Assembly: GCF_003131205.1 (NCBI RefSeq)
Contig: NZ_QFFY01000001.1
Coordinates: 868,001 to 932,000 of the forward strand
Length of the DNA stretch: 64,000 bases
Reading direction: 5' to 3'
DNA from: Occallatibacter savannae
GTDB lineage: Bacteria; Acidobacteriota; Terriglobia; Terriglobales; Acidobacteriaceae
Shown one piece after another: positions 53,339 through 62,517 of the stretch; position 1 is the stretch's first letter; the number at the start of each line of letters is the position of its first letter. A model generated the notes under the pieces. That model had not been told where the DNA came from, ran no database searches, and saw nothing but the letters and a program-made list of their open reading frames with translations. Both the position numbers and the translations under genes were made by a program.

Positions 53339-53380
53339 GTGCCCGTTCATCGCACGGCCTTGCCGTGCGATCAGCGGGAA
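53339..53380. repeat. Dispersed palindromic repeat, type B
   Basis: GTGCCCGTTCATCGCACGGC / GCCGTGCGATCAGCGGGAA. Follows the type C copy by 25 bases; the same C-then-B order recurs at 53758-53846. Confidence 0.8.
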
Positions 53381-53411
53381 CCAAACCGCCCTCAATTGTT
53401 AAACTCATCTC

Positions 53412-53735
53412 ATGCAGGACGAACTCGAATTCCGCCGCGCCGCCGAGGGCGCACTCGACGACCTCAAGAAGCACCTCATTGCCCGTGAAGAAGAAGACGA
53501 AGGCGGCTTCGAAGTCGAAGAACAGGGCGGCGTCCTCAACGTGGTCTTCGAAGAACCGCCCTCCAAGTTCGTCGTCACGCCAAACACGCCCGTCCGCCAG
53601 ATCTGGATCTCAGCCCTCGCCACCAGCTTCAAGCTCGACTGGGACGCAACCGCCGGCGCCTTCGTCCTTCCCCGCACCAGCGAGAAACTGATCCCTCTCC
53701 TCGATCGCCTCATCGAAGAAAACAAGCCCCGCTAA
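53412..53735 (+). CDS. cyaY: Frataxin-like iron donor protein CyaY
   Basis: 107 residues, usual length. Acidic first helix (MQDELEFRRAAEGALDDLKKHLIAREEEDE) for iron binding, then the antiparallel strands and the frataxin core VVTPNTPVRQIWISALATSFKLDWD. It supplies or gates iron for iron-sulphur cluster assembly. Flanked on both sides by dispersed repeats, so it is probably a single-gene transcript. Iron-sulphur context also fits the nearby soxR. Confidence 0.87.
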   Translation: MQDELEFRRAAEGALDDLKKHLIAREEEDEGGFEVEEQGGVLNVVFEEPPSKFVVTPNTPVRQIWISALATSFKLDWDATAGAFVLPRTSEKLIPLLDRLIEENKPR

Positions 53736-53757
53736 ATCTGAATATCTGAGCTGTGCC

Positions 53758-53846
53758 GAGTGCCCCCGGCCCCTCGCACTTGGGGACCGGGGAACAACTG
53801 CTGTGCCCCATTCATCGCACAGTCTCATCGTGCGATGAGTGGGACG
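53758..53846. repeat. Paired dispersed repeats, type C then type B
   Basis: Type C hairpin (53758-53792, GTGCCCCCGG.../ACCGGGG) followed by type B (53802-53844, GTGCCCCATTCATCGCAC / GTGCGATGAGTGGGA). The pair is almost a duplicate of the one at 53280-53380 on the other side of cyaY. Confidence 0.8.
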
Positions 53847-53868
53847 AGAGCATCGTCCCCAACCGACC

Positions 53869-55575
53869 CTACTCCGGCGCCTTCGCCGCATCCCGCAGCA
53901 GCCCGCTCTCCACCAGCACCGGCGGCCTCCGATGATGCGTCTTTAGCTCGTAGTCATACGCCCAGCTGATCAGATCGCCGTCGTGCCACTTGCGCGCACT
54001 CATCTCAATCCCGAACGGCAGCCCCGACTCATAAAACCCCGCGGGAATGCTGATCGCAGGCACACCCAGCATGTTCACCCATGCCGTCGCCGAGTGCGGC
54101 CCATCGCTCAAATGTCCATCCTGCGGCATTGTCTCGTCGGGAGGCGGCATCTGGATCGCCGGATACAAAAAACCATCAAGATGAAGCCGATCAAGTTGCT
54201 CGTCGTACATCTGCAGCACCCTGCGCCGTGGCCCCAGCAGCGTAGCTTCCGCATTGGGATCGCTCTCGAGATTCACCTGCTGCACATTCGGCACTCCCGA
54301 CATCCCCGTCTCACCACCGCCGATGATGACGCTCGACAGCGCGTGCCCGACCGCCTTCTTATATTCCGCAGCCGAGTGATACTCCGCCGGCCCGAAGCTC
54401 GCCAGAAACTTCTCCGTGCCCTCGCGGATATACGGCAGCGTACAGATGTGCGCAGCCGCATCCACAAACGAGTCCGGCAGAATGTCCGGTTCCATCAGCA
54501 CCGTCGCTCCCGCCGCGCGCATCTCCTCCACAGCCTTCATAAACATTGCGCGCGTCTCCGGCTTCAGCGGCAGGTGCGCCTCCCTTTTCGCCTGCGCCAT
54601 CTGTTCCGCCGTCAACCCCGGGCACGCTCCCTGGAACGGCGTATTGTCCCCATCCAGAATGAATGCCGGAACCCCGAACCGTTTACCCTTGAGCAACCCG
54701 GCTTTCAGATACTGCGTGTAGGGTCCGCTCTGCGCCTTCGCCTGCGAACCGGCCGTAACCGCATCCAGCGGATCTTCACCCGCCATCACCGTCAGCGCCA
54801 CAGCTGCATCAGCCACACTCCGCGCGATCGGCCCGGTATTGTCCAGCTGCCAGTCCAGCGGCGCGATTCCCGCAATGCTCACCAGCCCGCGCGTCGGAAA
54901 GATCCCGACCACATTGCTCGTCGCTACCGGCATACGGATCGAATTGCCCGTGTCCGTACCATTCCCCAGCACCGCAAAATTCGCCGTCACCGACGTCACC
55001 GTTCCGCCCGAGGAACCTCCCGGCGAGAAGCGCACATCGTACGCATTGCCCGTCCGTCCAAACGCGCTCGACCGATTCGTATCGCTCGCCGCAAAGTCCG
55101 GCATGTTCGTCACGCCGATGATGATCGCGCCCGCACCACGCAGCCTCGCAACAATCGTCGCATCACGCGGCGCGACAAGTTCGTGGCCCGGAACCATGTA
55201 GCCCCGCCACCCATCCGTCGTCACCAGCCCCTTGATGCTGGTGTTGGCCTTGGTCACAACTGGGACGCCCCACAGCAGTCCGGCCTTGAAGCCGGGCGCC
55301 TTTGCTTCCCTATCTTCCCGTGCAGCCTCGGCCAGCGCAGCTTTGTCGTTCACCGTCTGCACCGCTCGGTAAATCCCGTTATACCGCGCAATCCTTTCGA
55401 GATGCCACTGCACAACCTGTGTTACCGAATACCGATGCTCGCGATAGAGCTGATGCAGCCGATCGACAGTGATGTCGATCAGATCGTGGTCCATCCGTTC
55501 GCGATCGGGAAGAGAAGAATTGCCTTGCGCCAACGCCGGAACGGCAAGCAGAAGAAGAAGCAGGAGCCTTCGCAT
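53869..55575 (-). CDS. Exported amidase-signature family protein
   Basis: 568 residues, signal peptide to ~residue 17 (MRRLLLLLLLAVPALAQG). The amidase signature is complete: catalytic Lys in PVVTKANTSIKG, the Gly/Ser-rich PGGSSGGTVTSV with the cis-Ser, and the nucleophile Ser in GTDTGNSIRMP. The family hydrolyses amides through a Ser-Ser-Lys triad; the exported forms often act on peptides or xenobiotics. It is not GatA (signal peptide; no gatB/C nearby). It follows pstS after a strong terminator. Confidence 0.88.
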   Translation of the reverse strand: MRRLLLLLLLAVPALAQGNSSLPDRERMDHDLIDITVDRLHQLYREHRYSVTQVVQWHLERIARYNGIYRAVQTVNDKAALAEAAREDREAKAPGFKAGLLWGVPVVTKANTSIKGLVTTDGWRGYMVPGHELVAPRDATIVARLRGAGAIIIGVTNMPDFAASDTNRSSAFGRTGNAYDVRFSPGGSSGGTVTSVTANFAVLGNGTDTGNSIRMPVATSNVVGIFPTRGLVSIAGIAPLDWQLDNTGPIARSVADAAVALTVMAGEDPLDAVTAGSQAKAQSGPYTQYLKAGLLKGKRFGVPAFILDGDNTPFQGACPGLTAEQMAQAKREAHLPLKPETRAMFMKAVEEMRAAGATVLMEPDILPDSFVDAAAHICTLPYIREGTEKFLASFGPAEYHSAAEYKKAVGHALSSVIIGGGETGMSGVPNVQQVNLESDPNAEATLLGPRRRVLQMYDEQLDRLHLDGFLYPAIQMPPPDETMPQDGHLSDGPHSATAWVNMLGVPAISIPAGFYESGLPFGIEMSARKWHDGDLISWAYDYELKTHHRRPPVLVESGLLRDAAKAPE

Positions 55576-55619
55576 CTTCGCAAGATACCAGCCGGATGCT
55601 CGTATCTCGTCGCCAAAAG

Positions 55620-55647
55620 GAAAAAGCCGCGCGATCTCTCGCGCGGC
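55620..55647 (-). terminator. Terminator after pstS
   Basis: GCCGCGCGA / TCGCGCGGC (55626-55647), a 9-bp GC stem with a 4-base loop. On the transcribed strand it is followed by CTTTTTCC. Confidence 0.9.
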
Positions 55648-55668
55648 CCTCTCTTCGACCAGTCCTGC

Positions 55669-56673
55669 CTATTGCAGCGAGTACACCGTCTTCAGTTCCT
55701 TCTCCACGAGCTCCTGCGGAAGCGGAGCATACGACAGGTTCGATGCTTCTCCCTGACCTGACTTGAGCATCCAGCTCAGCAGATCCTTCAGCACCTTGCG
55801 GTTTTCAGCCTTCGTGCCGTTCTTCGGAATCAGCAGATACGTAAAGCTCGAGATCGGATACGCATTCGCTCCTGGAGCGTTCGTGATCGATACGCGATAA
55901 TCCGCTGGCATCGACTTCACGCTCGCCGCCGCGTCCGTCACGCCTTGGATCGACGCCGTGATCCAGTTCCCTGCCGAGTTCTTTACCGAGCCGAATGCAA
56001 TCTTGTTCTGCAGCGCATAAATCAGCTCGACATAGCCGATCGCGCCTGGCATCTGCCGAACCAGTCCGGCAACACCCTCGTTGCCCTTGCCGCCTACGCC
56101 CGTCGGCCAGCTCAGCGCGGTTCCCTTTCCAGGTCCGCCTTGCCAGTCCTTGCTCACCTTGCTCAGATAGTCCGTCCAGATGAAGCTCGTTCCCGAACCA
56201 TCAGAGCGGTGCACAACAATGATCTTCTGGTCAGGTAGCTTCGCGTCGGGATTTTCCTTCGCGATCTTCGCATCATTCCAGTTCTGGATCTTTCCCAGAT
56301 AGATGTCTGCTAGAGTCTCTCCGCTGAAACGCAGATCCTTCGCGCCCGGCACGTTGTAGATCGGCACCACGGCACCCAGCACCGTCGGGATGTGGATCAG
56401 TTTCACCGGCGACGACGAAAGCATATCGTCAGTCATCGGCATGTCCGATGCGCCAAAGTCAACTAGGCCCTTCGTTACCTGAGCAATGCCGCCGCCTGAG
56501 CCGATCGAGGCATAGTTGATTTCGACACCCTGATGCGCACTGCTGTATTCGCTGAACCACTTCGAATAGATCGGGTACGGAAAAGTTGCGCCGGCTGCGG
56601 TCAGCTTCTGAGCTTGGGCTGAACCCATCGCCACAACCATCAAACCTACGGCAAGCAGAGTCTTGTTCTTCAC
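55669..56673 (-). CDS. pstS: Phosphate ABC transporter substrate-binding protein PstS
   Basis: 334 residues, signal peptide to ~residue 21. LTAAGATFPYPIYSKWFSEY is the family's phosphate-binding start, followed by SIGSGGGIAQVTKGLVDFGASDMPM, HRSDGSGTSFIWTDYLSKV and YVELIYALQNK. Binds inorganic phosphate in the periplasm. Its pstCAB partners are not in the window. It lies 125 bases downstream of phoR on the same strand, so the whole block is probably a phosphate-starvation unit. Confidence 0.95.
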   Translation of the reverse strand: MKNKTLLAVGLMVVAMGSAQAQKLTAAGATFPYPIYSKWFSEYSSAHQGVEINYASIGSGGGIAQVTKGLVDFGASDMPMTDDMLSSSPVKLIHIPTVLGAVVPIYNVPGAKDLRFSGETLADIYLGKIQNWNDAKIAKENPDAKLPDQKIIVVHRSDGSGTSFIWTDYLSKVSKDWQGGPGKGTALSWPTGVGGKGNEGVAGLVRQMPGAIGYVELIYALQNKIAFGSVKNSAGNWITASIQGVTDAAASVKSMPADYRVSITNAPGANAYPISSFTYLLIPKNGTKAENRKVLKDLLSWMLKSGQGEASNLSYAPLPQELVEKELKTVYSLQ

Positions 56674-56798
56674 TGATTTCTCACTCCCATTCGCAGTTTC
56701 ACTGCCTGCATCAATTCTCGCCAGCCAATGTTAAGGGGATTTGAAAACCGCGCAGCTTTCGGAGTTTATTTAACTTAGCCCAACATGTTCATACGGCT

Positions 56799-58223
56799 TT
56801 AACGTTCCACCTGCGCGCTCACCGGCGCATCTGCCGCCTGGGCCTGCCGTTCCGCTATCGGCAATGTAAACAAGAACGTAGTCCCGGTGCCCAGTTCGCT
56901 CTCCGCCCTCACTCGTCCGCCATGGGCCATAACGATATGCTTCACGATCGCCAGCCCCAGCCCCGTGCCACCCGCCTCACGCGACCGCGCCTTGTCCACG
57001 CGATAGAAACGCTCAAAGATTCTCGTGATGTGCTCCGACGCGATACCCGGCCCGAAATCCTGAACGAAAAATTCGATCTCATTCTCCAGAGCCCGTGCAC
57101 CGACGCGTATCCGCCTCCCCGATTTCCCGTACTTGACCGCATTCTCAATCAGGTTTCCAAACACTTGGTTCATCGCATCGGGATCCACCATCACCGTCGC
57201 ATCCGGCGCGCCCGCATAGTGCAGGTCGATACCTGAATCAACCACCAGCCCGCCCAATGCATCAATCGCGTCCTGCACCATCGCGCTCGCTTTGGCCGGC
57301 TGCATCCCCAGCTTGTAATCAGGACTTTCGATGCTCGCCAGCGCCAGCAGATCCTCAGTCAGCCGATTCATCCGCGTCGCATTCTTCAGTATCACCTGCA
57401 GAAAGTCCTTCGTCATCACGGGGTCCGGATTCGGCGCGTCCACCAGTGTCTCCACATACCCCTGGATCGATGTCAGCGGCGTCCGCAGCTCGTGGCTTAC
57501 ATTTGCAATGAAGTCGCGCCGCGACTGCTCCGCTGCCTCTACCCGTGTCACGTCATGCAATACGGCAATCGCGCCGCCCGCCGGCAGAGGCGCAGCGCTG
57601 ATCTCGAAGATGCGTCCCGGCGCCATCGAACTCGTCCGTCCGTAGCGCACCTCGCCACTTTCCTGCGCGCCTTTCACGCACGCCAGCAGTTCAGGATCGC
57701 GAACCGAATGCACCAGCGGCCTTCCCGCGCGTATCTCGCTGCCCATGATCTTTTTCATCACGGCATTCGACCAGCGCACCTGCCCGTCCGCGCTCACTGC
57801 AACCACCGCCTCCTGCATCGAGTCCAGCATAGTCGCCAGTTCACGCCGGCTGCTTTCGATCTCCGCAAAGCTCTGCCCCAGCCGCTCCGCAGTCTTATTC
57901 AGCGCGGTCTCCATGGCGGAAATCTCATCCCCCCCGCCGTACTCAAGCCGCGCCTTCAGATCGCCTTCTGCGATTCGGCCCGCAAACTCCATCACACCCT
58001 GAAGCCGCTTCGCGATTCTGCTCGCCACCCACGCGGCAATCGGCAGCGCGATCAACAGCGCAATCACACCCGACCAGATTGCGTTCCGCCCCACCTCATG
58101 CAGCGCCGTCTCTCCGCCGGAGCGCTCCATCATGCGGCGCAGAATCAGCTCCATGGCTGCCGTCTCAAACACCAGCAGCAGCACAAACAGAGCCATCAGT
58201 TTTGCAAAGACTTTGCGCGTCAA
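56799..58223 (-). CDS. phoR: Phosphate regulon sensor histidine kinase PhoR
   Basis: 474 residues. Two membrane helices (~8-28, ~48-68), HAMP (~70-122), PAS domain (~128-225), HisKA with phospho-acceptor His244 in FIANVSHELRTPLTSIQGYVETL, and the HATPase domain with NLIENAVKYG, FGPGIASEHITRIFERFYR and GGTGLGLAIVKHIV boxes. Domain order fits PhoR. Lacks a large periplasmic sensor domain, as PhoR does. It follows phoB at 145 bases, a gap that contains a type E dispersed repeat. Confidence 0.92.
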   Translation of the reverse strand: MTRKVFAKLMALFVLLLVFETAAMELILRRMMERSGGETALHEVGRNAIWSGVIALLIALPIAAWVASRIAKRLQGVMEFAGRIAEGDLKARLEYGGGDEISAMETALNKTAERLGQSFAEIESSRRELATMLDSMQEAVVAVSADGQVRWSNAVMKKIMGSEIRAGRPLVHSVRDPELLACVKGAQESGEVRYGRTSSMAPGRIFEISAAPLPAGGAIAVLHDVTRVEAAEQSRRDFIANVSHELRTPLTSIQGYVETLVDAPNPDPVMTKDFLQVILKNATRMNRLTEDLLALASIESPDYKLGMQPAKASAMVQDAIDALGGLVVDSGIDLHYAGAPDATVMVDPDAMNQVFGNLIENAVKYGKSGRRIRVGARALENEIEFFVQDFGPGIASEHITRIFERFYRVDKARSREAGGTGLGLAIVKHIVMAHGGRVRAESELGTGTTFLFTLPIAERQAQAADAPVSAQVER

Positions 58224-58258
58224 TTCAGAACCCGCTCAGATGCCTGAAGAAAACCTGC

Positions 58259-58312
58259 TGTCATCCTGAACGGAGAGGTCTTCATCAGCGGAGTGAAGGA
58301 TCCGCTTTTTGC
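58259..58312. repeat. Dispersed repeat, type E
   Basis: GTCATCCTGAACG ... CATCAGCGGAGTGAAGGATCCGC. Same ends as the copy at 49719. It separates phoB from phoR. Confidence 0.6.
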
Positions 58313-58368
58313 CCGATTCTCGAATCATCAAATGAGGATCAGCCGACCAGACTCCGGTCCCTCCCGCC

Positions 58369-59067
58369 TTACTCGCCCCGCGGCATCTCAAACCGGTATC
58401 CCGCACCTCTCACCGTCTTCAGATAACGCGGGTTCTCCGGATCCACCTCGATCTTCTCACGGATCCGCCGCACATAAACATCCACCGACCTCGGCGTCAC
58501 AAACCGCGCATCACCCCACACTGAATCCAGCAGATGATCGCGGCTGAACACCCGCCCCGGATGCCGTGCCAGGTAATCAAGCAGCCGAAATTCCGTCGCG
58601 GTCGTCGTCGTCAGTTCTCCGCGCACTTTCAGTTGCATGGCCCCCTGGTCGATCACGACCTCTTCGAAGCTGATCACCGATGGCGTCGTCGGCCGCTCAA
58701 ACCTCCGCAGCACGGCCTTCACTCGCGCCACCAGTTCCCGCGTCGCAAACGGCTTGGTAATGTAATCGTCCGCGCCAAGCTCCAGCCCAAGCACGCGATC
58801 GTTCTCTCCCGCACGCGCGGTCAGAAAGATGATCGGGATCGTCGAGAGCCCTGTGTGCGCCCTCAATCTCCGGCACACATCCAGCCCATCGCCTCCCGGA
58901 ACCATGATGTCCAGAAGAAACAGCGCCGGCGGATTCCGCTCAGCGTCAGAAATGATGTTCGTCGGGGTATGGTACATCCGGACTGTAAACCCAGCGGCTT
59001 CAAGGTGATGTTGCACAAGCCGCGCAATGTCCGTCTCGTCTTCCAGCAGAAATACGGTCTGGCTCAA
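58369..59067 (-). CDS. phoB: Phosphate regulon response regulator PhoB
   Basis: 232 residues. Receiver domain with phospho-acceptor Asp53 in LFLLDIMVPGGDG, Thr in IFLTARA, and Lys in YITKPF; then an OmpR-type winged helix (~130-230) with FRLLDYLARHPGRVFSRDHLLDSVWG and RSVDVYVRRIREKIE. Activates phosphate-scavenging genes when phosphorylated by PhoR. First gene of the leftward phoB-phoR-pstS block. Confidence 0.93.
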   Translation of the reverse strand: MSQTVFLLEDETDIARLVQHHLEAAGFTVRMYHTPTNIISDAERNPPALFLLDIMVPGGDGLDVCRRLRAHTGLSTIPIIFLTARAGENDRVLGLELGADDYITKPFATRELVARVKAVLRRFERPTTPSVISFEEVVIDQGAMQLKVRGELTTTTATEFRLLDYLARHPGRVFSRDHLLDSVWGDARFVTPRSVDVYVRRIREKIEVDPENPRYLKTVRGAGYRFEMPRGE

Positions 59068-59394
59068 CCGAATAGCCTTTCTCCGGCGGCCGTTTTGATT
59101 TCCTCAGGTCTGAAGAGTGGCTTCGGGCCAGCCGGAATCGTTAACAGACTAAAACAGCGAGGCAAACAAATTGCAAACGTTTGATGAATTTGAAACCTCC
59201 CCGTAGCCTGCAATTCATCTCTTGACGCCGCTCCGCCCCCTCTGCCAAACTCGCTCCGCAACAATCACCGGCATCACCGGGCCCCTCAATCCTCCTCATC
59301 GCTGACGGTAATCATCCGTTTTCGCCGGAACTTGAAACTCGCAGCTACAGGCTACCGGCTACAAGCTAATAGCTCCTTGCTCTCGGAGGAATCC
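59068..59394. other. Divergent promoter region of phoB and aqpZ
   Basis: 327 bases without a gene. It has repeated GCTAC/AGCTA words just ahead of aqpZ (59341-59372). I could not recognise a convincing Pho box by eye. Confidence 0.4.
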
Positions 59395-60111
59395 ATGAAA
59401 AAGTACTTCGCTGAACTCGTCGGCACCTTCATCCTGGTGCTCTTCGGCTGTGGCACCGCCGTCGTCGCCGGAGACAAGGTTGGCATTCTCGGCATCTCCA
59501 TCGCATTCGGATTCGCGCTCATCGGCGCCGCCTACGGCATCGGTCCTATCTCCGGCTGCCACATCAACCCTGCCGTCTCGCTTGGAGTCTGGGCCGCCGG
59601 CCGCATGAAGACTGCCGAAATGATCGGCTACTGGATCGCCCAGTGCCTCGGCTCCATCTTTGGCGCGGCCGTGCTCTTCGTCATCGCCCGTGAAGGCACC
59701 GGCTACGTCGCCGGACACCTCGGCCAGAACGGCTTTGGACCCGGCTACATGGGCGGCTACAGTCTCCCCGCCGCCATCGTCTTCGAGTTCGTCGCTACTC
59801 TCATCTTCGTCGTAGTCATCCTTGGCTCAACGCAAGCCGGCGCGCCCTCGCGTCTCGCAGGCCTCGCCATCGGCATCACTCTCGTCGCCATCCATCTGGT
59901 CGGCATCAACATCACCGGCACCAGCGTCAACCCCGCGCGCAGCCTCGGACCCGCGCTCTTTGCCGGCGGCCAGGCCATGTCGCAACTCTGGCTATTCCTC
60001 ACCTTGCCCAGCCTCGGCGGACTCGTCGCGGGAATCCTCTTCCGCCTCAAAGCCCTCGAAGCAACACCCGCACCCGAACTCGAAGCGAAACGCGAAACCG
60101 TCGCCGCCTAA
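59395..60111 (+). CDS. aqpZ: Aquaporin Z
   Basis: 238 residues, six helices and two half-helices with both NPA motifs: GCHINPAVSLGVW and TGTSVNPARSLGPA. The Arg after the second NPA and His/Phe-type selectivity residues point to a water channel rather than a glycerol facilitator. The start FAELVGTFILVLFGCGTAV is typical. CGGAGGAATCC upstream fixes the ATG at 59395. The C-terminal 20 residues are acidic and basic mixed. Confidence 0.94.
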   Translation: MKKYFAELVGTFILVLFGCGTAVVAGDKVGILGISIAFGFALIGAAYGIGPISGCHINPAVSLGVWAAGRMKTAEMIGYWIAQCLGSIFGAAVLFVIAREGTGYVAGHLGQNGFGPGYMGGYSLPAAIVFEFVATLIFVVVILGSTQAGAPSRLAGLAIGITLVAIHLVGINITGTSVNPARSLGPALFAGGQAMSQLWLFLTLPSLGGLVAGILFRLKALEATPAPELEAKRETVAA

Positions 60112-60189
60112 CCGAAAACTCATATTCTGGACGACTGTACCCACTCATCGTGAGAGGGATGGGCTTGAACTGAAAGTCGGACCAGGCCC

Positions 60190-60230
60190 GGGTGCCCCAT
60201 CCTAACCGCCCTCTTGCGGTTAGGGTGGGA
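60190..60230. repeat. Dispersed palindromic repeat, type A
   Basis: GGGTGCCCCATCCTAACCGC / GCGGTTAGGGTGGGA, almost identical to the copy at 4949 but with a shorter loop. Confidence 0.85.
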
Positions 60231-60323
60231 ACGAGAATCTCCATCTACCAACCATCAATCACCTTACAGCCGTATCCACTCTCTCCTCATCCAACCCCCA
60301 GCAACACATCACAAGGAGAAACC

Positions 60324-60713
60324 ATGGCCGATCTCGATCAACTCAAATCCAAATATGCCGGAGTCATCTCAACCCTCCAGGAATTTTCCAATCTCGGCGC
60401 TACTGTCGATCAAGTCGACCTTGACGGAGAAAAACTCCACATCAAAGGCAAGGTCCCTTCGAAGGTCGTTCTCAATCGCGTTTGGGACGCCATCAAACAA
60501 GCCGACCCCACCTACTCCGATCTGCATCACGAAATCGTCAACACCGGCGGCGACGATCAACCCTACACAGTTCAATCCGGCGACAACCTCTCCAAAATCG
60601 CCAAGCACTTCTACGGCAACGCTAACAAGTACACCGAAATCGCCAAAACCAACAACATCGCTAACCCCGACCTCATCAAGGTGGGCCAGCAACTCAACCT
60701 GCCCGCCCTCTAA
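60324..60713 (+). CDS. LysM-domain protein of the Kbp (YgaU) type
   Basis: 129 residues. N-terminal BON-like part (~20-70; VDQVDLDGEKLHIKGKVPSKVVLNRVWDAIKQAD) and C-terminal LysM domain (~80-128; YTVQSGDNLSKIAKHFYGNANKYTEIAKTNNIANPDLIKVGQQLNLP). The same BON-LysM order occurs in E. coli Kbp, a cytoplasmic potassium-binding protein; there is no signal peptide here either. AAGGAG eight bases upstream fixes the ATG. Potassium binding is inferred from architecture. Confidence 0.85.
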   Translation: MADLDQLKSKYAGVISTLQEFSNLGATVDQVDLDGEKLHIKGKVPSKVVLNRVWDAIKQADPTYSDLHHEIVNTGGDDQPYTVQSGDNLSKIAKHFYGNANKYTEIAKTNNIANPDLIKVGQQLNLPAL

Positions 60714-60742
60714 CCCCTTAATCCTGAACTCCAAACAAGAAG

Positions 60743-60801
60743 GGGTGCCCTCGAGCCTGCCCTGAGCTTGTCGAAGGTTCCCTCGCACTTGGGGACCGGG
60801 G
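60743..60801. repeat. Dispersed repeat, type C with inserted segment
   Basis: GGGTGCCCTCGAG, then GCCTGCCCTGAGCTTGTCGAAGG (split here for length: a widespread bacterial repeat word), then TCCCTCGCACTTGGGGACCGGGG. Sister copy at 62715-62771. Confidence 0.75.
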
Positions 60802-60823
60802 AGCGACGCAGTCTACAACACCG

Positions 60824-60936
60824 TCATTCCGAGCGACAAACGGGAGTCGAGGAACCTGCAGTCGCTCTTCGTTGGCATCCACAGGACCTCGGCTACCCCA
60901 TCCATCGCGCAGGTTCACTTCGCGACGGATGGGGAT
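60824..60936. repeat. Dispersed repeats, type D then type B
   Basis: Type D (60824-60870: GTCATTCCGAGCGACAAACG...GGAACCTGCAGTCGC) followed by a type B-like hairpin (60894-60936: ACCCCATCCATCGCGC / GCGACGGATGGGGA). The pair sits just past the stop of the Ro60 gene. Confidence 0.75.
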
Positions 60937-60941
60937 AACAG

Positions 60942-62291
60942 CTAGGAGCTAGCAGCAGCCTCCAGCTCAGCGATGAACTCCACCACCGCCTCGCTCCACC
61001 CGTCCACGTGCATCCAGGCCCCGTAGCCTACACCGTTGCGGTTCGAAGCCACGTTGATCACGTAGCCGCGTCCGCGCGGTGCCGGAACCTGGTCGTGCGA
61101 CTGCTCGTCGGTGATCACCACCAGGCGGTCGTAACCCTGCCGGCAATCCTTCTCGGCGCGCTCGATCGCCGCGCCTAGGTACGTTCCGCTGTGCGGCTGG
61201 CTCTGATCCATCGCATCGCGCAATGCCATGCCGCGACGCGAAGGCACCAGCGTCGCCTGATCCGAGAAGGTATAGATCGTCACCTTCTCCGCGATCTCGC
61301 GCAGCAGAATCGCCAGTCCGTATGCAGCATCCGTACGGCGCATCTCCGAACGCTGTGAGATGGGCGACTCCATCGAACCGGACACGTCTACCAACAGCAC
61401 CGTGTGTCCGGGCAACAGACCCGCACGTCCCTCGAGCGCGCGGAACATCGCCGTCTCCAGCGCCTGCTCCCACTGAGGAACATTCCGAGCCGCAGCCAGG
61501 AACCGGAACGGCAGCACGCGATCCGTCTTCATCGCGTCCAGCGCCTTCTGCACCAGCTCTTCGCTTACGTCCGCCTCGCGCATATTGCGCAGGTTCCGCA
61601 GCAGTGCCAGTGCGCCCAGCTTCCGCTCCGCAAGCAGACGCTCCCAGACCTCGCGCTTGCTCGCTCCGTCACGTCCGGTCGCCGATAGCGCAACCTCCCA
61701 CGTATCTGGAGTAGCCAGTTCGTTCTGGGCCAGCCGCTTCCACAGCGCAGCCTGCGCCGCATCCACCGGCTTCGCGTGGCACAGGAACAGCACGTCGCGC
61801 AGGCGAACCGCACCCGCACGGTCGTACTTGGCCAGTGCATACTCATCAAACTTCGAGAACGCAGCAGCCAGTCCCTTCTTCACCTGCGCAGACAGAGGCT
61901 GACGCCCCTGCGCCCAGTAGATCGCCACAAATTCCGCCAGCTCATCCGCACGCTGAATCACGCGCGTTAGCGTTTCCGCCACCAGCCCGCGGTGCGTCGC
62001 ATAGCGCGCCATCTCGCGCACCAGCAGCAACGGAGCATGACGCAGCTTCATCCGCTCGCGCGCCTCTACGGCCAGCGCAGCCACCTTCTCCGAAGACACC
62101 TGGGGCACCAGCTCTCCGATGCGGCCGGCAATCTGCACGCCGTCCTCGTAGAACTCGCCCTCCCAAAGCATGCAGGAGAGAACCGAACGGCGCAGCGCCT
62201 GCTCCGGCGCAATCGCCACCGCCGGTGCTCCCTCGTGCGTGCGCAGATGCACACGCGGCTTCTTCGAATACTTCCTGAAATTCAAACGCAT
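60942..62291 (-). CDS. rsr: Ro60/Rsr orthologue (TROVE domain + von Willebrand A domain)
   Basis: 449 residues from the ATG at 62291, which has a perfect AAAGGAGGT upstream. Residues ~5-280 are the helical TROVE repeat ring (EQALRRSVLSCMLWEGEFYEDGVQIAGRIGELV; LLRNLRNMREADVSEELVQKAL; LPFRFLAAARNVP). Residues ~295-445 are a vWA domain with an intact MIDAS, DVSGSM at 302-307, and VVITDEQSHD later. Ro60 forms a ring that binds the ends of misfolded RNAs through its hole and Y RNAs on its rim, and in Deinococcus links to PNPase. Five candidate Y RNAs lie upstream on the same strand. The gene symbol follows the Deinococcus name. Confidence 0.9.
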   Translation of the reverse strand: MRLNFRKYSKKPRVHLRTHEGAPAVAIAPEQALRRSVLSCMLWEGEFYEDGVQIAGRIGELVPQVSSEKVAALAVEARERMKLRHAPLLLVREMARYATHRGLVAETLTRVIQRADELAEFVAIYWAQGRQPLSAQVKKGLAAAFSKFDEYALAKYDRAGAVRLRDVLFLCHAKPVDAAQAALWKRLAQNELATPDTWEVALSATGRDGASKREVWERLLAERKLGALALLRNLRNMREADVSEELVQKALDAMKTDRVLPFRFLAAARNVPQWEQALETAMFRALEGRAGLLPGHTVLLVDVSGSMESPISQRSEMRRTDAAYGLAILLREIAEKVTIYTFSDQATLVPSRRGMALRDAMDQSQPHSGTYLGAAIERAEKDCRQGYDRLVVITDEQSHDQVPAPRGRGYVINVASNRNGVGYGAWMHVDGWSEAVVEFIAELEAAASS

Positions 62292-62358
62292 CCCGCACCT
62301 CCTTTCAAAGACCACATCAAGGCTCGCGATCACATCAACGGCCGCCATCACATCACCG

Positions 62359-62474
62359 AGTGTCATTCCGAGCGACCAACGGGAGTCGAGGAACCTGCAG
62401 TTGCTCCTCCTCCGCAGTCACCGTGAATTTCTGTACCCCATTCACCGCACACCTCATCGTGCGATGTCGGGCAG
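62359..62474. repeat. Dispersed repeats, type D then type B
   Basis: Type D (62359-62408: GTCATTCCGAGCGACCAACG...GGAACCTGCAGTTGC) then type B (62434-62474: TACCCCATTCACCGCAC / GTGCGATGTCGGGC, decayed on the right). Same D-B order as on the other side of the Ro60 gene. Confidence 0.75.
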
Positions 62475-62517
62475 CAATGAAGCCACACATCAGGGACAGA
62501 GACTCGCCCCTGAAAAA

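Noticed and set aside
53983..55761. 592-codon open frame antisense to the amidase
   Set aside because: Arg/His-rich translation, no ribosome site, and it would run through the pstS terminator.
56674..56798. Pho box ahead of pstS
   Set aside because: Several TTAA words are present, but no pair of direct repeats with the expected spacing could be defended by eye.
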